A stretch of DNA of 64,000 nt from Ianthella basta (GCA_964019415.1 OZ025878.1:3910512-3974511), one strand, 5' to 3'. Counted from the first letter of the stretch, positions 1-12,641 are shown. Notes: a model not told the origin generated them from the sequence alone. Program-made: numbers and translations.

Positions 1-56
1 TGTACGCATGCGCAGTGTTTGTGTGCCACGTGATTTGGCACGTGTGTTGCTATATC

Positions 57-84
57 CATCTATCTATCTATCTATCCATCTATC
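57..84. repeat. (TATC)n short tandem repeat
   Basis: A short run of CTAT/CCAT tetranucleotides at the window start, inside the intron before the first exon seen. Positions 1-525 hold no exon that I recognise. Confidence 0.7.
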
Positions 85-525
85 TGTATAATCTAATGCT
101 AATTTGACCAGTACATCAGTGTCACTGATTGTGTCCTGCTGTTGGCAGCGTGTTACACTATATATATTTAGGTGTCCTACTGCATAGCATTCATAATGGT
201 TGATCACTTTCTTAGCAATGTATTTGTCTGTATAGTCTGTAAAAGTTACCCAACAGTAGTCAATCAGTCATACGTACATGTATGCACATTTAACATACCC
301 TACCTACATTGATAAGTAGCTGTGCAGGGCTATTGCAAATTTTGGCAAGAACATTATTATTTAGTATACATCTACATTCTATTGTGTCTCAGTATTGACG
401 TAATGCAATAGAGTAATATGTTGGACTGTTCTCTAATATTCTGTAGCCCTATACTGTATGTGTGCACTCTTAACAGCTTGTTCAACATGTACGTTGTGTT
501 TGTTCCCTATCTGTTCTGTGTACAG

Positions 526-941
526 TCCCTGTGCAGTTCAACCCAGCTATGTACACTGTGACAGAGGGGGACAGTGTTGTCACTGTCACTTTGGAGGCCT
601 TGAATGACCATGAGTTTCCCTTCAATGTCACTGTGAACACCATGGATGGAACAGCTGGGCGTAAGCTGATTGCTTTATCTGGTCTCCTCTACATTGTACT
701 TTACAATTGTCATTCTATTATTTGCCAGGTGGATCTGACTATGGTGGTCCACAAATGATCACAGTGATGTTCCCAGCTGGAGACAACAGCATTGATTTCA
801 CTATTCCCATTATCAACGATGACATTGCCGAGTGTCCTGAGAACTTCACTTTGCAACTGGTGATCCCCCAGAGTGCTGCTGACTTGGGTGTTGTTACAAA
901 GTCAAATGACATTGCAAGCATTAACATCATGGATGATGATG
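526..941 (+). CDS. Calx-beta domain A1 (exons 526-660 and 729-941)
   Basis: The first exon reads VPVQFNPAMYTVTEGD and then VTVTLEAL, the N-terminal strands of a Calx-beta fold. The second exon carries GSDYGGPQ, DDIAECPENFTLQL and a terminal IMDDDG, which matches the acidic calcium-binding end of the family. Splice sites: tacag before 526, gtaagc after 660, gccag before 729, gtaagg after 941. Both exons are phase 1 on both sides (135 and 213 nt). The short 68-nt intron inside the domain is shared by all six domains. Confidence 0.82.
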
Positions 942-3900
942 GTAAGGAATAGCTGAGAAGATCCCTGTGTATGCATTTCACCACTTTCATGTGGAACCAT
1001 TCAACCTGGGCCAAAGCCTGGATTACTTGACTTGGATTCAGCCTGGTTGCATGTCCATGTGAAACAGTTGTTTGTGTATCTGTGCTGTGCTGTGACATTT
1101 GTAATTCATGGACTTAATTCATATATATAATAGGTATTTTGCTTGGAAATATTAACATAATTATTAGAATATGTACATACACTATGCACAATCATTCGGC
1201 ACTCTTTGTTGATGATTGATGAGGCTCACTCACCCGTTAGGGATAGTTATGAACTGAGTTAAAGTGCACAAATGAGTGTATGTGGTATTGAAATGGAGGG
1301 AGAACTCCAATACCAGTATGAATATTTATTTGCTAATGGATCAAATGTGTGCTAAAGAAAACCCTATGAATAATAGTTATTTATACCTAGTTTCATATGT
1401 AGCAGTTATAAAACTGTTATAAGTGTAAATAGAAGTTACTTTGTACCAACTTACTTTGTCTTGGCTCAGCTAAAATCATGTAAAAACACAGCCTAAAGTT
1501 GTATGTATTCATCATAATTATTCTATAAGAGTTGTGCATACATACTCTACAAAAATAATAGTAATGTGTATAGTATGGACTCTATAAGAGTACATGAAAT
1601 ATATTTACATGTGCGGTGACTGCTTTTGCCTTACAGAACACCTTTTGTGAATAGGCATACATTCTCTTTTTCTTGTTGATTTAGCATACTGTACTCTTAA
1701 TCAATGAGAGCAGTTCTATATACAATTATTAATCATATCCTTCCACTCTATACTCTTTTACTCAGTGGTGACAGTCAGTTTCAGTCCTCAGAACTACACT
1801 GTCCCTGAGGGCACACCAGTTGAACTCATGATTGTGCTGGACAGAGAAGCTGTGAAGGATCTAACATGCACTGTAGCTACCATGGACATCACAGCTGAAT
1901 GTGAGTAGAGGGTGTTAATGTGTTATGAAACTGTTATAATGCCTACTGCATAGATTCCATTGTTCGCCTTTCACCTTTGCAGCTCCCAGTGACTACACTG
2001 GTGGCCCTTTTCCAATCACATTTCAAGCCGGTAGGATGAAGGTCACCCTGCCAGTGTCAACTAACAGGGATACAGCTTGTGATGGGAATGAGACTTTCAA
2101 GGCCACCATCACCTGTGATCCGACTCTAATTACCATAGAAATTGGGCCAGACGCTTTTGTTACCATCACCGATGAAACTGGTAAGCCCACAGCACAGTAA
2201 ATGTTATGAATCTTGATCATTTCCACATACTTTTGTTTCTTGTATATAGTCCCTGTGCAGTTCAATCCAACTGTGTACACTGCAACAGAGGGAAATGGTG
2301 CTACTGTTACTGTCACTTTGGAGGCCTTGAATGATCACAATTTTCCCTTCAATATCACTGTGAGCACCATGGATGGAACAGCTGAACGTAAGTTGATTAC
2401 TTCATCTGGTCTCTTCTACACTGTACCATTAAAGTGATAATCTGTTGTATGCCAGGTGGATCTGACTATGGTGGTCCTCAAATGATCACAGTGATGTTCC
2501 CAGCTGGACAGAACAGTGTTAACTTGACTGTTCCCATTATCAACGATGACATTGCCGAGTGTCCAGAGAACTTCACTTTGCAACTGGTGATCCCCCAGAG
2601 TGCTACTGACTTGGGTGTTGTTACAAAGTCAAATGACATCGCAAACATCAACATCATGGATGATGATGGTAAGAAATAGCTTATTGTGAGTCTTTATATC
2701 TTTGCACATTTGTATTTATGGACATGTACAATGTAGTGACATCTGTGGATTCATAGAATTATTTCACAGAGCCAAAGTACCATACTCCATTATGTATTGA
2801 CTAACTTATCAGAAATAACACTATGCACACTTGTTCATGCCTTATTGAGCATTTGATGAGGTTTAGTTGTTGGGTATAAAGGAAGAGGTTAGGCTGAGTT
2901 TCGGTGTAACAGTTAAACCTTGTGTGCGGGGGTTTCTGTAATGTGGCAAGAGTGATAGGCGAGCAGCTTATCAACTATACATGAAGTTATCAATGCGGAG
3001 ATTGAACTGATGTCCGAGCGAGGCAATTTGTACAGACAGTACGTGTGATGTAAAAGGGAAAGGGAGCCCCGAAGCCCCTTGCCTTCTGCAATTATTATAA
3101 ATCCTAAGTATTAAAGGTGTACAAGGAGGATCCCCATGGCCATGCAAAGAAGTGTACATACGTATAAGCAGCTATTGGCAAAATTGCATTACAGTTGGCA
3201 TACAACTTAGCACATTTAAGGTTAAGTGCATGATTTATACCTCATGCAGATCAGCTACATCATGAAAACCACTACCTTGGACTATAACCTATTCATACAT
3301 ACATACATACTTAGCAGCAATGTCATTGCAATGAACAACACATATATGCAAAGTGACAGTTTTTGCCTTGGAAAGAGCCTATGGTGACTGTACCTAAATT
3401 GACCATTCACTGCTAAATTGCATATTCATTGCTGCATTCCTTATGGCTGCATCACGTCTGCCACACTACTCTTTCACTCAGTTGTGACAGTCAATTTCAG
3501 TCCTCAGAACTACACTGTTCCCGAGGGCACACCAGCTGAACTCATGATTGTGCTGGACAGAGAAGCTGCGAAGGATCTAACATGCACTGTAGCTACCATG
3601 GACATCACAGCTGAATGTGAGTGGAGGGTGTTCCTGTAGTATAAAACTGATGAACTGCCTACTGTACAGATTCCATTGTTCGCCTTTCACCTTTGCAGCT
3701 CCCAGTGACTACACAGGTGGCCCTTTTCCAATCACATTTCAAGCCAGTATGATGAAGGTCACCCTGCCAGTGTCAACTAACAGGGATACAGCTTGTGATG
3801 GGAATGAGACTTTCAAGGCCACCATCACCTGTGACCCAACTCCAATTAATATAGAAATTGGACCAGATGCCTTTGTTACCATCACCGATGAAACTGGTAA

Positions 3901-6900
3901 GCACACAGCACACTAGGAATGTGCATACTGCACATGCACACTCATTTCAGGAACACCAAGATGGTAAATACGTATCTGGAATCAAAGTAATCCCAATGCA
4001 CATGTTGTACATAATGGTGCACATCCACCAAGCAGCAGTCACACATTAGGACAACAATGCCGAATAGCAGAAAAAAAAGAGGAAGAAACATTTCACACTT
4101 TTGCTTGAGAACAGGCAATTCTTGGTAAAATTTTACAATTATGTGTGTGGATAATTTGCATTTGTGTATTGGTATCATGCACTTTCAGGCTGCCTTACAC
4201 AGCAAGCAAGCTATAGAGATGTTTTGCAATGGCTGCATGACCCGGAACTTCAGTTACTATTGAAGGCATCATGTGTAAGAGGCTACTAGTGGCAGCAGTT
4301 CTGTCATCGTCCTCTTACGTACCTTTCTGTTGACACCTATACTTTCAGTCGCCTATTGGTATTTGACTTTCTTGTAAAGGTCTGAGTGACTAGGCACAAT
4401 AGGCTATACTTGCTTCTTTTTGATACACACAAGCCAACATTTCACTGTTGTTCAGACATTACAATGCTACCAGCTACCTTCATCAGTGAATGACAAGAAA
4501 GCGCTCTCTATGGGCTGATATGGCATGATGGATGCCAGCTGTTGATGCGAACTATGACTAAAGTTACATAATTATAAACAGGATAATAAAGCCAAGATAA
4601 GCAGGCTAGGATATATACAGGTGGGTAGGTGTATGACATTACACAAGGGGACTAAGATGAGATTAGTATCAGAAAAAAGAATTGCAATTTCAGCCTTAGA
4701 AGTGCGGTGAAAACTTTAGGAAGGGTTCCTCACTCCATATGTCTACATATCCTTGTCCATTCGTCTTGCCTGTGTTCTCATGTATAATTATCATAATTAT
4801 TAATCAATTTTGGCAAGCATGTAAAAAGGCAAAGCAACTATACTAACATTATCACAAAGGCTTGACTATGACTGTGCTTACTGAAGCTTGGTAATGCCTG
4901 GGTGACACATCATGTACATACGTACAGAGTGGCCCTGTAAATCAGCATTCTATATTTTCTCACTAACCTTACTGGACACTTTGTGAACTAAGAGGAACAG
5001 ACAAGCTGAAAAAACATGCATGAGAAAATTATGCATAGTGTGTTCCGGAGAGAACACCTGGACCCCTTCAATTGAGTACCATAAAATGCTCAGACATCAT
5101 ACATGATTAGATGAATCAGCCATTCTCTATGTAAAGTACAACATGTGCAATGTATCTGGCAGAATTAGATTTAGAACAAAAAAGCAAGTAATGGGATATG
5201 AGGTACACATAAAAGTCAGCTTCCAAACTACTTCACACTATTATATTAGCTTACAAACATGCTGTCTTCCTACTTACTAATCATATATGCATAGGCTATC
5301 TTTCTGATTTTACATCAATACACCCAATGACCCCTTTGTATATACAGTCCCTGTGCAGTTCAACCCAACTATGTACACTGTGACAGAAGGAGATGGTGTT
5401 GTCACTGTCACTTTGGAGGCCTTGAATGATCATGAGTTTCCCTTCAGTGTCACTGTGAACACCATGGGTGGAACAGCTGGACGTAGGTTGATTACTTCAT
5501 CTGGTTTCTTGTACAAATTGTACCTGTACTCATGATGTTCTCCTGCTCTATGCCAGGTGGATCTGACTATGGTGGTTCTCAAATGATCACAGTGACTTTC
5601 CCAGCTGGAGACAATAGTGTTGATTTCACTATTCCCATTGTCAACAATGAAATTGCCGAGTGTCCAGAGAACTTCACTTTGCAACTGGTCATCCCCCAGA
5701 GTGCTGCTGACCTGGGTGTTGTTACAAAGTCTGATGATACTGCACTCATTAGCATCATGGATGATGATGGTAATGAACAAAATGACACTTGCTCACAGCT
5801 GCTCAACAATAAATTGTTTGCCTTACAGTATTTAGATAAGCCTAATGAAGAGTCCCTTCAATACCACAGGGGAATAACTGACTATGTGTTAATGCATATA
5901 ATTATATGAAACATGAATGTGTTAATAACCTATAATTTCATAATTATACAATGCAGTGGATTCCTTTATCAAACAAGTGGTTTATCAAAACGTAGTTCTC
6001 TGTTCATCAGAGCAACTTTCAGAGTTTGCATTATGACCCCTGATCTCTTTTCCTTCACTCAGTTGTGACCATCAGTTTCAGTCCTCAGAACTACACTGTC
6101 CCCGAGGGCACACCAGCTGACATCATGATTGTCCTGGACAGAGAATCTGCAAAAGAAATAACATGCACTATGACTACCATGGACGGCACAGCTGAATGTG
6201 AGTGAAAGGGACTTCTTTGTAACAGGGCTAACAGTGCTTACACAATTTCACTTTCACTCCTTTACAATATTGCAGCTCCCAGTGACTACCTTGGTGGCAC
6301 ATTTCCAGTCACATTCCGTGTCGGTGAAATGAAAGTCACCCAGCCGGTGGAAACTATCAATGATACTTCATGTCAGACTGATGAGTACTTCAAGGCCACC
6401 CTCACCTGTGACCAGACACCTGTTAGAATGGCAGTTGGGCCAAATGCTTTCACTACTATCATTGACACAACTGGTAAGTACACAGTAGGGAAGGCTACTA
6501 TTGTCATCCCTATACATGCAGCAAGGGTTGGGAATGACAAAGAGATATGTACTTTTGTAGAAGGACACAACCAGGCAGTGCCAGTTAGAAATGGACACTG
6601 GAAGTTGTAGCATGTGGGAAAATGTATTCCTAACATACGTAAATGAACCTGCCACAGCAACATTAGCAATAAATATTATAGTAATATTGGCTGCACGTTT
6701 GTCAGTGAAACCAACCTTAGGACCACTGACAGATCTCATTAGCTGCCAAGGACTGTAACTAGTTCATGTTAAAACAACAGCTGTCATCATACCAGGATAT
6801 CTAATGATAAGCATTGTTGCTTCCTGTTTGGATGTAAATGTGTGTGAATATTTGTATCTATATCTTTGCACAGTATGTCCATCTCATTCTGTTCAGAACA

Positions 6901-9161
6901 CCTCAATTGTTACATGCTGACTGCCACTCACTATGTTAGAGGTCAATCAGGAGCTACTAGTTGCTAGCATCCTAGCTGTCTGCTAACCTGGTGTTTCACG
7001 GTGTACACAGCATTCACTTTTCATTGCCAAAGTCTGTAAATTCATGCCAAAACTATCAAGTCTTGAATCCACTATTTTGACTGACACCATTTGCACCACA
7101 TGGGCCCAGGGGGATAGGACAAGGTGAGTACAGTCATGACCCATTAATTGCATTCCTGACATCCGATCACATCTCCGTATATTAGCTCGCTGTGCTTCAA
7201 GACCAAATGTGCCTACGCTGAGCCATACCAATGCCTTGTGTGTCCTTCACACCCCTGGTGTTACCCCTATGTACGTTGGGCTTAGCTGTTGTACTACTTT
7301 CGCAGTTGAAGTGTCACAAGTTATGGCACAAGGTTGAGTACCTATGGTCGTAGCAGTTTGCCTGATTTTGGCATTCCTACTGGCTGAAGTAGGTATGTAT
7401 ATAAACAAGACATATTATGAACGAGCCTGCTGACTGTATGCACTCCCATTGCAAAAGCAGCCACCTTATCACTCTGCAGTCCTATATACTGTACATTGGT
7501 TGATGAGGACTTGCTACCAGCTTTAAGGAGTCAGTTGCACAGCAGCACTTGCTCAGTCCACCAGATTAGGATATAAATGTCTCTATCCATCTCATAAATC
7601 ACATCAGCAATGCTTGTAGACTGGCATTGTGAATGCCAGCAAAAGCTACCTAGATACCAGGGTAGGATGGGGCTCCCCCCATGTTTCCAAAGGATCAATT
7701 GATATTTCCCAGTTTCACTTTCAACTGAACAACAGTTACACTGGGAGCTCTGCTCATGAATTGTGTATGTGAAATACAATATTACAAGTGTGCGGAGTCA
7801 GCCATTTTTCTGTGCACATGACCTTGTCCTACCCCCTTGACATGGCCCAGACGCCTTGCATCCATTATCTTGGGGAATGCATATGAACTGGCCGGAAACC
7901 TGGAAAAATCATTGCTTTGCAATTCCTGTTTGAATTGCAGTTCATTTGCCAGTGTAGGGTGATGAGACAGAAACTAAGCATACTTGATAATAATACGCTC
8001 ACGTGCCATTGTATACATAACAGTCCTGTGAGCCATTAAATCAAAATTCACTGTCTCCCAATTATACTAGTTATATTGTTATCTGGTCATCTGTCTCCTA
8101 TCTCCACAGATGACTGCACACCACCTGGCATACGTGTCAATGACACTGTAATAGCTGATCCCGTCTTCACAGTTCCCATTAACACACAAAATACCTCCAA
8201 CATTACTGAAGGATTCCCAATGTGCTATGATGTTCATGGGAGGAATGACACATACTTCAATTTTGTATCTGATGACTGTGCCTCAGTGAATGCCTACTAT
8301 GCCCTTGCTGATGATCCCAAAGTTGGCAACGTGATTAGGGAAATTGGTGTTGTAGCAACAGACATTGACAAAGGCTGTCACTATATGAGAGTCGCAGTTG
8401 TTAACAATGGGAGCTGTGTTGCAATGTTTGATGGACAGGTACTGCAGTCTGGCAGATACAACAGCAGTGGCATTACATTTAACCACAAGAATGGTTTTGT
8501 GAGGATTTCAGTTCCAAACTGCGCAACACAGAAGAATCTTGAGCTTGTGATGTGGATTAACTGCAAGAAACTTGTTTTGGGACACCGTTCTAGAGTTGAG
8601 CAGCCCCTGATCAAGTTTGTCATCTGCCGTGGCCTAAGGCATAGACCCCAAGCCCACGGACTGATTGGTGAGCTACTCCTCAGTGTGAGCTTCTTCTTGG
8701 TGTGAGCATAGAACTTGTACAGGATGAAGTATGTACACAGCTGATTGTGACAGTCCAGATAGAGATCAATTCCATACACTCACATTGCAATGGCAGACAG
8801 AAAAACTGCTTATTTCATTCATAGTACTGTACATATCTCCTTCCCCATTGTAGGTCAGTTCTGGGGTGTTCCCTTCACAGTGGAGCCATGGACGACTGCA
8901 GACTACTACAACCTGACCATGTGCCCCGAGAATGGTCCTAAACGTTCCTTTATTGCCCATCTGGGTCACTCCACCTGGTCACTGAAGCATGCCTTTGCTA
9001 TGCCTGACAGCAAATGCCTGTATGTGGGGAACAGCCAGGGTGGTCGTGATCCCTTGTCCGTTGATTCCACCATTGAAGGAGACTGGCCAGACTACATTAC
9101 CACTGGACTGTATGACACAAAGTGGAAGTACAACCGGTACACTGAGGATACCTGCCCTTAA
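526..9161 (+). CDS. Sponge aggregation-factor-like gene, 3' part (six Calx-beta domains plus C-terminal domain)
   Basis: The 5' end lies before the window. Fourteen exons can be placed by GT-AG sites and reading frame: 526-660, 729-941, 1766-1900, 1983-2180, 2250-2387, 2456-2668, 3482-3616, 3699-3896, 5348-5482, 5557-5769, 6063-6197, 6276-6473, 8110-8667 and 8854-9161, ending at TAA 9159-9161. Every internal junction is phase 1, so exons or exon pairs can be added or lost without a frameshift. The first twelve exons encode six Calx-beta domains (about 110 aa each, two exons per domain); the last two encode a cysteine-rich, sequon-rich C-terminal region. Calx-beta arrays followed by a special C-terminal domain are known from demosponge aggregation factors, the secreted proteoglycan cores of cell adhesion and allorecognition. 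Placement in that family is inference from architecture. Other extracellular Calx-beta proteins are the alternative. Confidence 0.8.
1766..2180 (+). CDS. Calx-beta domain B1 (exons 1766-1900 and 1983-2180)
   Basis: The B type differs from the A type: the first exon reads VVTVSFSPQNYTVPEG, and the second has SDYTGGPFPITF, DTACDGNETFKATITC and ends FVTITDETG. It has two cysteines (DTAC and TITC) that could pair, and its second exon is 198 nt instead of 213. The acceptor tttgcag precedes 1983 and the donor gtaagc follows 2180. Both exons are phase 1. Confidence 0.8.
2250..2668 (+). CDS. Calx-beta domain A2 (exons 2250-2387 and 2456-2668)
   Basis: This is a close copy of A1. The first exon is one codon longer (138 nt, in the stretch GNGATVTVTL), and the second is again 213 nt with ECPENFTLQL and IMDDDG. 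Flanking sites: tatatag before 2250, gtaagt after 2387, gccag before 2456, gtaaga after 2668. The intronic tract just inside each A domain is also similar between copies, which points to duplication of whole genomic blocks rather than of exons alone. Confidence 0.8.
3482..3896 (+). CDS. Calx-beta domain B2 (exons 3482-3616 and 3699-3896)
   Basis: Nearly identical to B1, with exon lengths 135 and 198 nt. It has the same cysteines and the same end FVTITDETG before the donor gtaagc at 3897. The intron before it (2669-3481) has no recognisable exon. The close match with B1 suggests recent duplication or gene conversion. Confidence 0.8.
5348..5769 (+). CDS. Calx-beta domain A3 (exons 5348-5482 and 5557-5769)
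   Basis: Third A-type domain, with exons of 135 and 213 nt. It reads VPVQFNPTMYTVTEGD, then GGSDYGGSQ, EIAECPENFTLQL and IMDDDG. Splice sites: tatacag before 5348, gtaggt after 5482, gccag before 5557, gtaatg after 5769. The 1.45-kb intron before it (3897-5347) shows nothing else I can support. Confidence 0.8.
6063..6473 (+). CDS. Calx-beta domain B3 (exons 6063-6197 and 6276-6473)
   Basis: Third B-type domain and the most diverged one: VVTISFSPQNYTVPEG, then SDYLGGTFPVTF, DTSCQTDEYFKATLTC and FTTIIDTTG. Cysteine positions are kept. It is the last Calx-beta domain before the C-terminal region. The 1.6-kb intron that follows (6474-8109) has no further exon I can recognise. Confidence 0.78.
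8110..8667 (+). CDS. AF-like gene, penultimate exon (N-terminal half of C-terminal domain)
   Basis: This 186-codon exon lies between acceptor ctccacag and donor gtgagc, phase 1 on both sides. It starts DDCTPPGIRVNDT and is rich in cysteine and in N-glycosylation sequons (NDT, NTS, NIT, NDT, NGS, NSS), fitting a secreted, disulphide-bonded and glycosylated domain. It has no Calx-beta signature. Its place after the Calx-beta array corresponds to the Wreath domain of some demosponge aggregation factors. I infer that identity from position; alignment to MAFp3-type proteins was not possible here. Confidence 0.7.
8854..9161 (+). CDS. AF-like gene, terminal exon
   Basis: The exon starts after ccattgtag with phase 1 (G/GT), reads GQFWGVPFTVEPW and ends KYNRYTEDTCP before TAA 9159-9161, about 102 aa. 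A marked motif is CLYVGNSQGG followed by DWPDYITTGLYD. The same motif layout recurs in the exon fragment at 35923-36110 and in the minus-strand exon at 48195-48457, which supports this as a real conserved domain and marks the shared C-terminus of a small gene family. Confidence 0.75.
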
Positions 9162-10812
9162 CGAAACAGTTGTTTCTCATGTGGTATACATAGGTATAGT
9201 TTAGGACTTTCTAAAATAGTATAAGAACCTATATGACAGTATAGTGGGCATTAGTGCCCCACAGTAGCTGTAATTAGATAATATAGGCTTTAATATAACT
9301 GATAATGGTACATATAAAGGCATTAGAGAGTAGACAAGCAATGCAGAATACTGTTCCAATGAGTTTTGTATGTCCACTCTCACTAAGTTTAGTTTTGTAG
9401 GACATAATCACCTATTGTGTGTGCAGTAATATGATTTGGAGTGACAAAATCTGAGTGAGCTACTGTACTCAACATGCGCTCATAGCTGTAGAATACTAAC
9501 ATTTACTTTACTACAGTATGTATAAACACTGATATATAGCCAAGCTCTCCTCAAAGTGCACAACTGCATTATCTATATAAAGGTTGCTGGATGTATCTAT
9601 ACATACATCTGTGTGCATCTTGCCACTACGTATCTCAGGTGGCATGGTATCACCTGATGTCTTAACTTACACAATGCTAATAGCTTAGGATCACAACCTC
9701 TGAGCTCAGTGGTATATCAGTATATGAAGTAATTACATTAATGTGGTGGCACTCTTGTAGGGTTAAGGGATGGAAAGTTGTCTTGTACAGACCAATTTAG
9801 AAAAGGGCCCATTTCCTTGATGGTTACATGCTGGGTATCTCACCATATCTTGTGGATGATGCTATTACTATGTATCATACCTATGTACTCATTTGCAATT
9901 GGCTACTGCACACACACACACACAAATGCGTACATAAGTACATTCATGCACAGACACAGTTTGATATGTAACAGTTCAATAATATTATGTTAGCCCAGAC
10001 GACACATCAGTGTATAGTCAATGTACAGCAGCTTTTCAATTGCTTGCCCTGAAAGTATTTAATATTGAACACTCAATATTGAGAACAACAGCAGCATCAT
10101 GGTTCTTCTAGTAGCAGCAGGGTTTTCCTAATTTTGACAATTTCAAATTATTGTGTATAAAGAATTTTGTGATTACAGTTTCAGCAGTATTTGAACTACT
10201 TGCAAATTTGCAAAAATTAGTACATGTAAACTATTAGTAGCCACTTAAGGAAGAATCAATAGTTGGTAGAATAAATGCAGCACACCTGTCACTTGAGACC
10301 TCTTAAGCATTGATTGCATCAAACATAATTTATTGCTAGTTTTGAAATCATTTTTAACTTCATTTACATTTGTATACAGCCTCAATGTGATGTGTGTACT
10401 GATTGTGTGCAATCACATTGGTATCCTGCTTCATTGTAGGTTTGCAAAATTTGATTTCTTAGTTGTACTGTACACCAAGTCTGAGATACATTGGTTGCAA
10501 TACTAATCGGTCTAGATATCTTTTAACACATACCAAAAGGTTCCTCAAGAATTCCCTCCAGTACATGTGCTAGTACCACGATAAACACCAGGTAGTCCAG
10601 TGTTGGAAATTAGGTAGTGAAATAACACAGCTGCAATCTTTGGCAATTCTAACAAATTTACACAACAGAATAGCTATGTATGTATATATTGTATGTATTG
10701 TATTGTATTGTATTGTATGTATGTATAGTGCCTGTCTCTCTTGCATCGAGCAAGACAAGAAAAAGCATGTTGATCACACCACTTTTCCAAAAAGTGTTGA
10801 GACATTCAGCAT
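9162..10812. other. 3' flank of the AF-like gene, duplicated at 36111-38257
   Basis: No coding region can be supported. The whole stretch is repeated downstream of the second AF terminal-exon copy, with many small indels. It contains a short (CA)8 tract at 9909-9924 that is about 284 repeats long in the other copy, and a short (TATTG)n tract near 10690-10720. No clear AATAAA signal was found close to the stop codon. Confidence 0.7.
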
Positions 10813-11034
10813 CTCTACTCTCATTCCTTCCAAAGTCAAGATGAATTACTGTCCCTCTATAGTGTTCATTCTAGTCTGTTACAGAAATATCCACCACACT
10901 CACTGGTCCCCATGCCCAAATCTCCATCCACTGGTCCCCACACCCAAATCTCCCCTACCTTCAACCAACTTGACAAAGTCCTGCCTCTTGACCCTCTATC
11001 TTGAGAGCAAGTTGTGGCTTCACTCAATTGTGTA
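10809..11034. repeat. Duplicated segment, copy 1 of 3
   Basis: This segment, with two 'actggtcccca' blocks and a following 'ccaacttgac' block, is repeated at 26487-26640 and 35169-35390. In those two copies it lies next to a short minus-strand coding-like exon that this copy lacks. It marks the junctions between the units of the segmental duplication. Confidence 0.65.
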
Positions 11035-11979
11035 GGAGCTCTCACTCAGAACTCTCATTGACACTCTGGCATGTGTGCATTGGGAATTGTGCAATCGTGG
11101 ACAACACATCCCAAACCACTGGAAAGCACACACACTCAGTGTCTATGATTACAGCACAGCTGCTCCAAACTACACAGCATGGAGTGGACATGGGGAGAGG
11201 AGACATTACAGTGCCGGAGGAACTAGCACTGACCACCACCTCAAGGAAGAGGAGACACGCGCCTCTTCACTAATTCTCAAATGCTATATATCTCACTACA
11301 GGTAGGACCTGACACTACAGCAAAGCTAGCTACACATTACAATAAACGCCTCCTTGTCCTCCACATCCTAGTTACTCCCCTCTATGTATTACACATCAAG
11401 ATTTGAAGGGGCGCTAATACTTGGTGGCAAAACTTGTGCATTCCACCCACAACTCACTCTCCCGCCCACTCGAGGTCTACGGCCTTCCAGAGTGTGTCCA
11501 TTAGAGACTGCCGAGTGGTTCGGGAAGACTATGAACGACTGGGGCCAACTCACTGGAGAAGAGAGATGTCCGCTGCAGAACAAAACGCTAGCTCATTCCA
11601 TATAATTCCCCACATGTGCCGTCACGGGATGTGGTCTTCACCTGAGCAGAGCATACTTTGGGACACAGCGAGTGAAGTGCAGCATTCGCAAAACCGATCC
11701 GATTAAAAAATTCCTCCAGCCCAGTCGATCGATCACATGCATACTTCGCAGCTGTGCAGAATTAATTTTAGTGCATCCACATGACAATTAATTAGCTTGC
11801 ATCTCCTTGTATGCGACTCGATCATGAATATCATGATCATGAATATCATTATAGAGGACAGTGGGCAACACTATATTAATTATACAAAACATACAACTAA
11901 GATACAAGTGAACACACCAACACAATCTAGTATTGTGTGTGTATAGCTACCATGTACTGTGAGTTCTGCACTGCTGGGG
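11035..11979. other. Non-coding region 3' of the first ANK-ROC-COR gene
   Basis: The part from about 11400 to 11760 is repeated at about 27185-27550, just beyond the stop of the second ANK-ROC-COR gene. It is somewhat GC-rich and open in several frames on both strands in both copies, but no domain is recognisable. Position suggests 3' flank or the control region of a neighbouring transcript. I see no gene I can support. Confidence 0.4.
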
Positions 11980-12290
11980 TTAAAGTTCACTGGACAGCTC
12001 TGTCTTGAGTTGCCGTGAGAAGGCCTCATGTCCAGCGTACTCAACTGCTGATAACACAGTTTGCCAGGTTCTCTCTTTCTCCTCTGTGCCTGGTTCCCAT
12101 GACAACCACCACTCAAACATTGCTGTGCAAGCATGCTCACTTTGGTCAGTCTTGATCATCATGATAGCAGAGGATTCAAAACCAAGGTAGACGGCTATCA
12201 GGATACAGTGCTCAGCAACTTCCCGGACAATGATCTTCCTGATGGCTTTTAAGGTGGGGGTGGAGTCAATAGTGAAGTGGGTGTGTCCAT
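11980..12290 (-). CDS. DEATH-domain exon, copy 1
   Basis: A 311-nt terminal exon, acceptor phase 1 (G/AT), stop TAA 11980-11982. It reads DGHTHFTIDSTPTLKAIRK and continues with helices typical of a DEATH domain: EVAEHCILIAVYLGF, ACTAMFEWWLSWEPG, and TWQTVLSAVEYAG followed by FSRQLKTEL. DEATH domains assemble signalling complexes in cell-death and NF-kB pathways. The exon is intact although exons before it are damaged; it ends ELSSEL, while copy 2 ends ELFSLQ. Confidence 0.75.
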
Positions 12291-12641
12291 CTGAGACGGA
12301 ATGGGAGCAGAGCTGGTGTTAGGAACCACTTACTAGTGTGATGGTCTAACCCCTCCAAGTACACATTCACACACACACCTCTTAAAAAATAAAGGCCACC
12401 AGAATTCAAAACCTGTATAATGAGGACACTACCAACTGTCCCATTTAGGGACACACAGACAAAATGCAACACCACCTCTCTAATCAGGTCAGATAGGCCT
12501 GTCCCAGAGGTGCCCAGAATAGCCAGGTTTCACTACAACATGAAGAGCTCAAGTCCACACACACATGCACTGACACACCTCCCACACTACACGGTACACT
12601 GTGGGCGGCACTTGTGTATAGTGACACTGCATGGAGCATAC

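Noticed and set aside
739-1098. 119-aa minus-strand frame (and 5430-5809 minus)
   Set aside because: Antisense shadows of the Calx-beta exons; the plus-strand exons have splice sites, phase and domain support.
11434-11706. Open frames shared with 27082-27529 (RDCRVVREDYERLGPTHW)
   Set aside because: Conserved because the segment is duplicated; several frames on both strands are equally open and none shows a domain. A C-x4-C start resembling THAP in one frame of the second copy lacks the rest of the finger.
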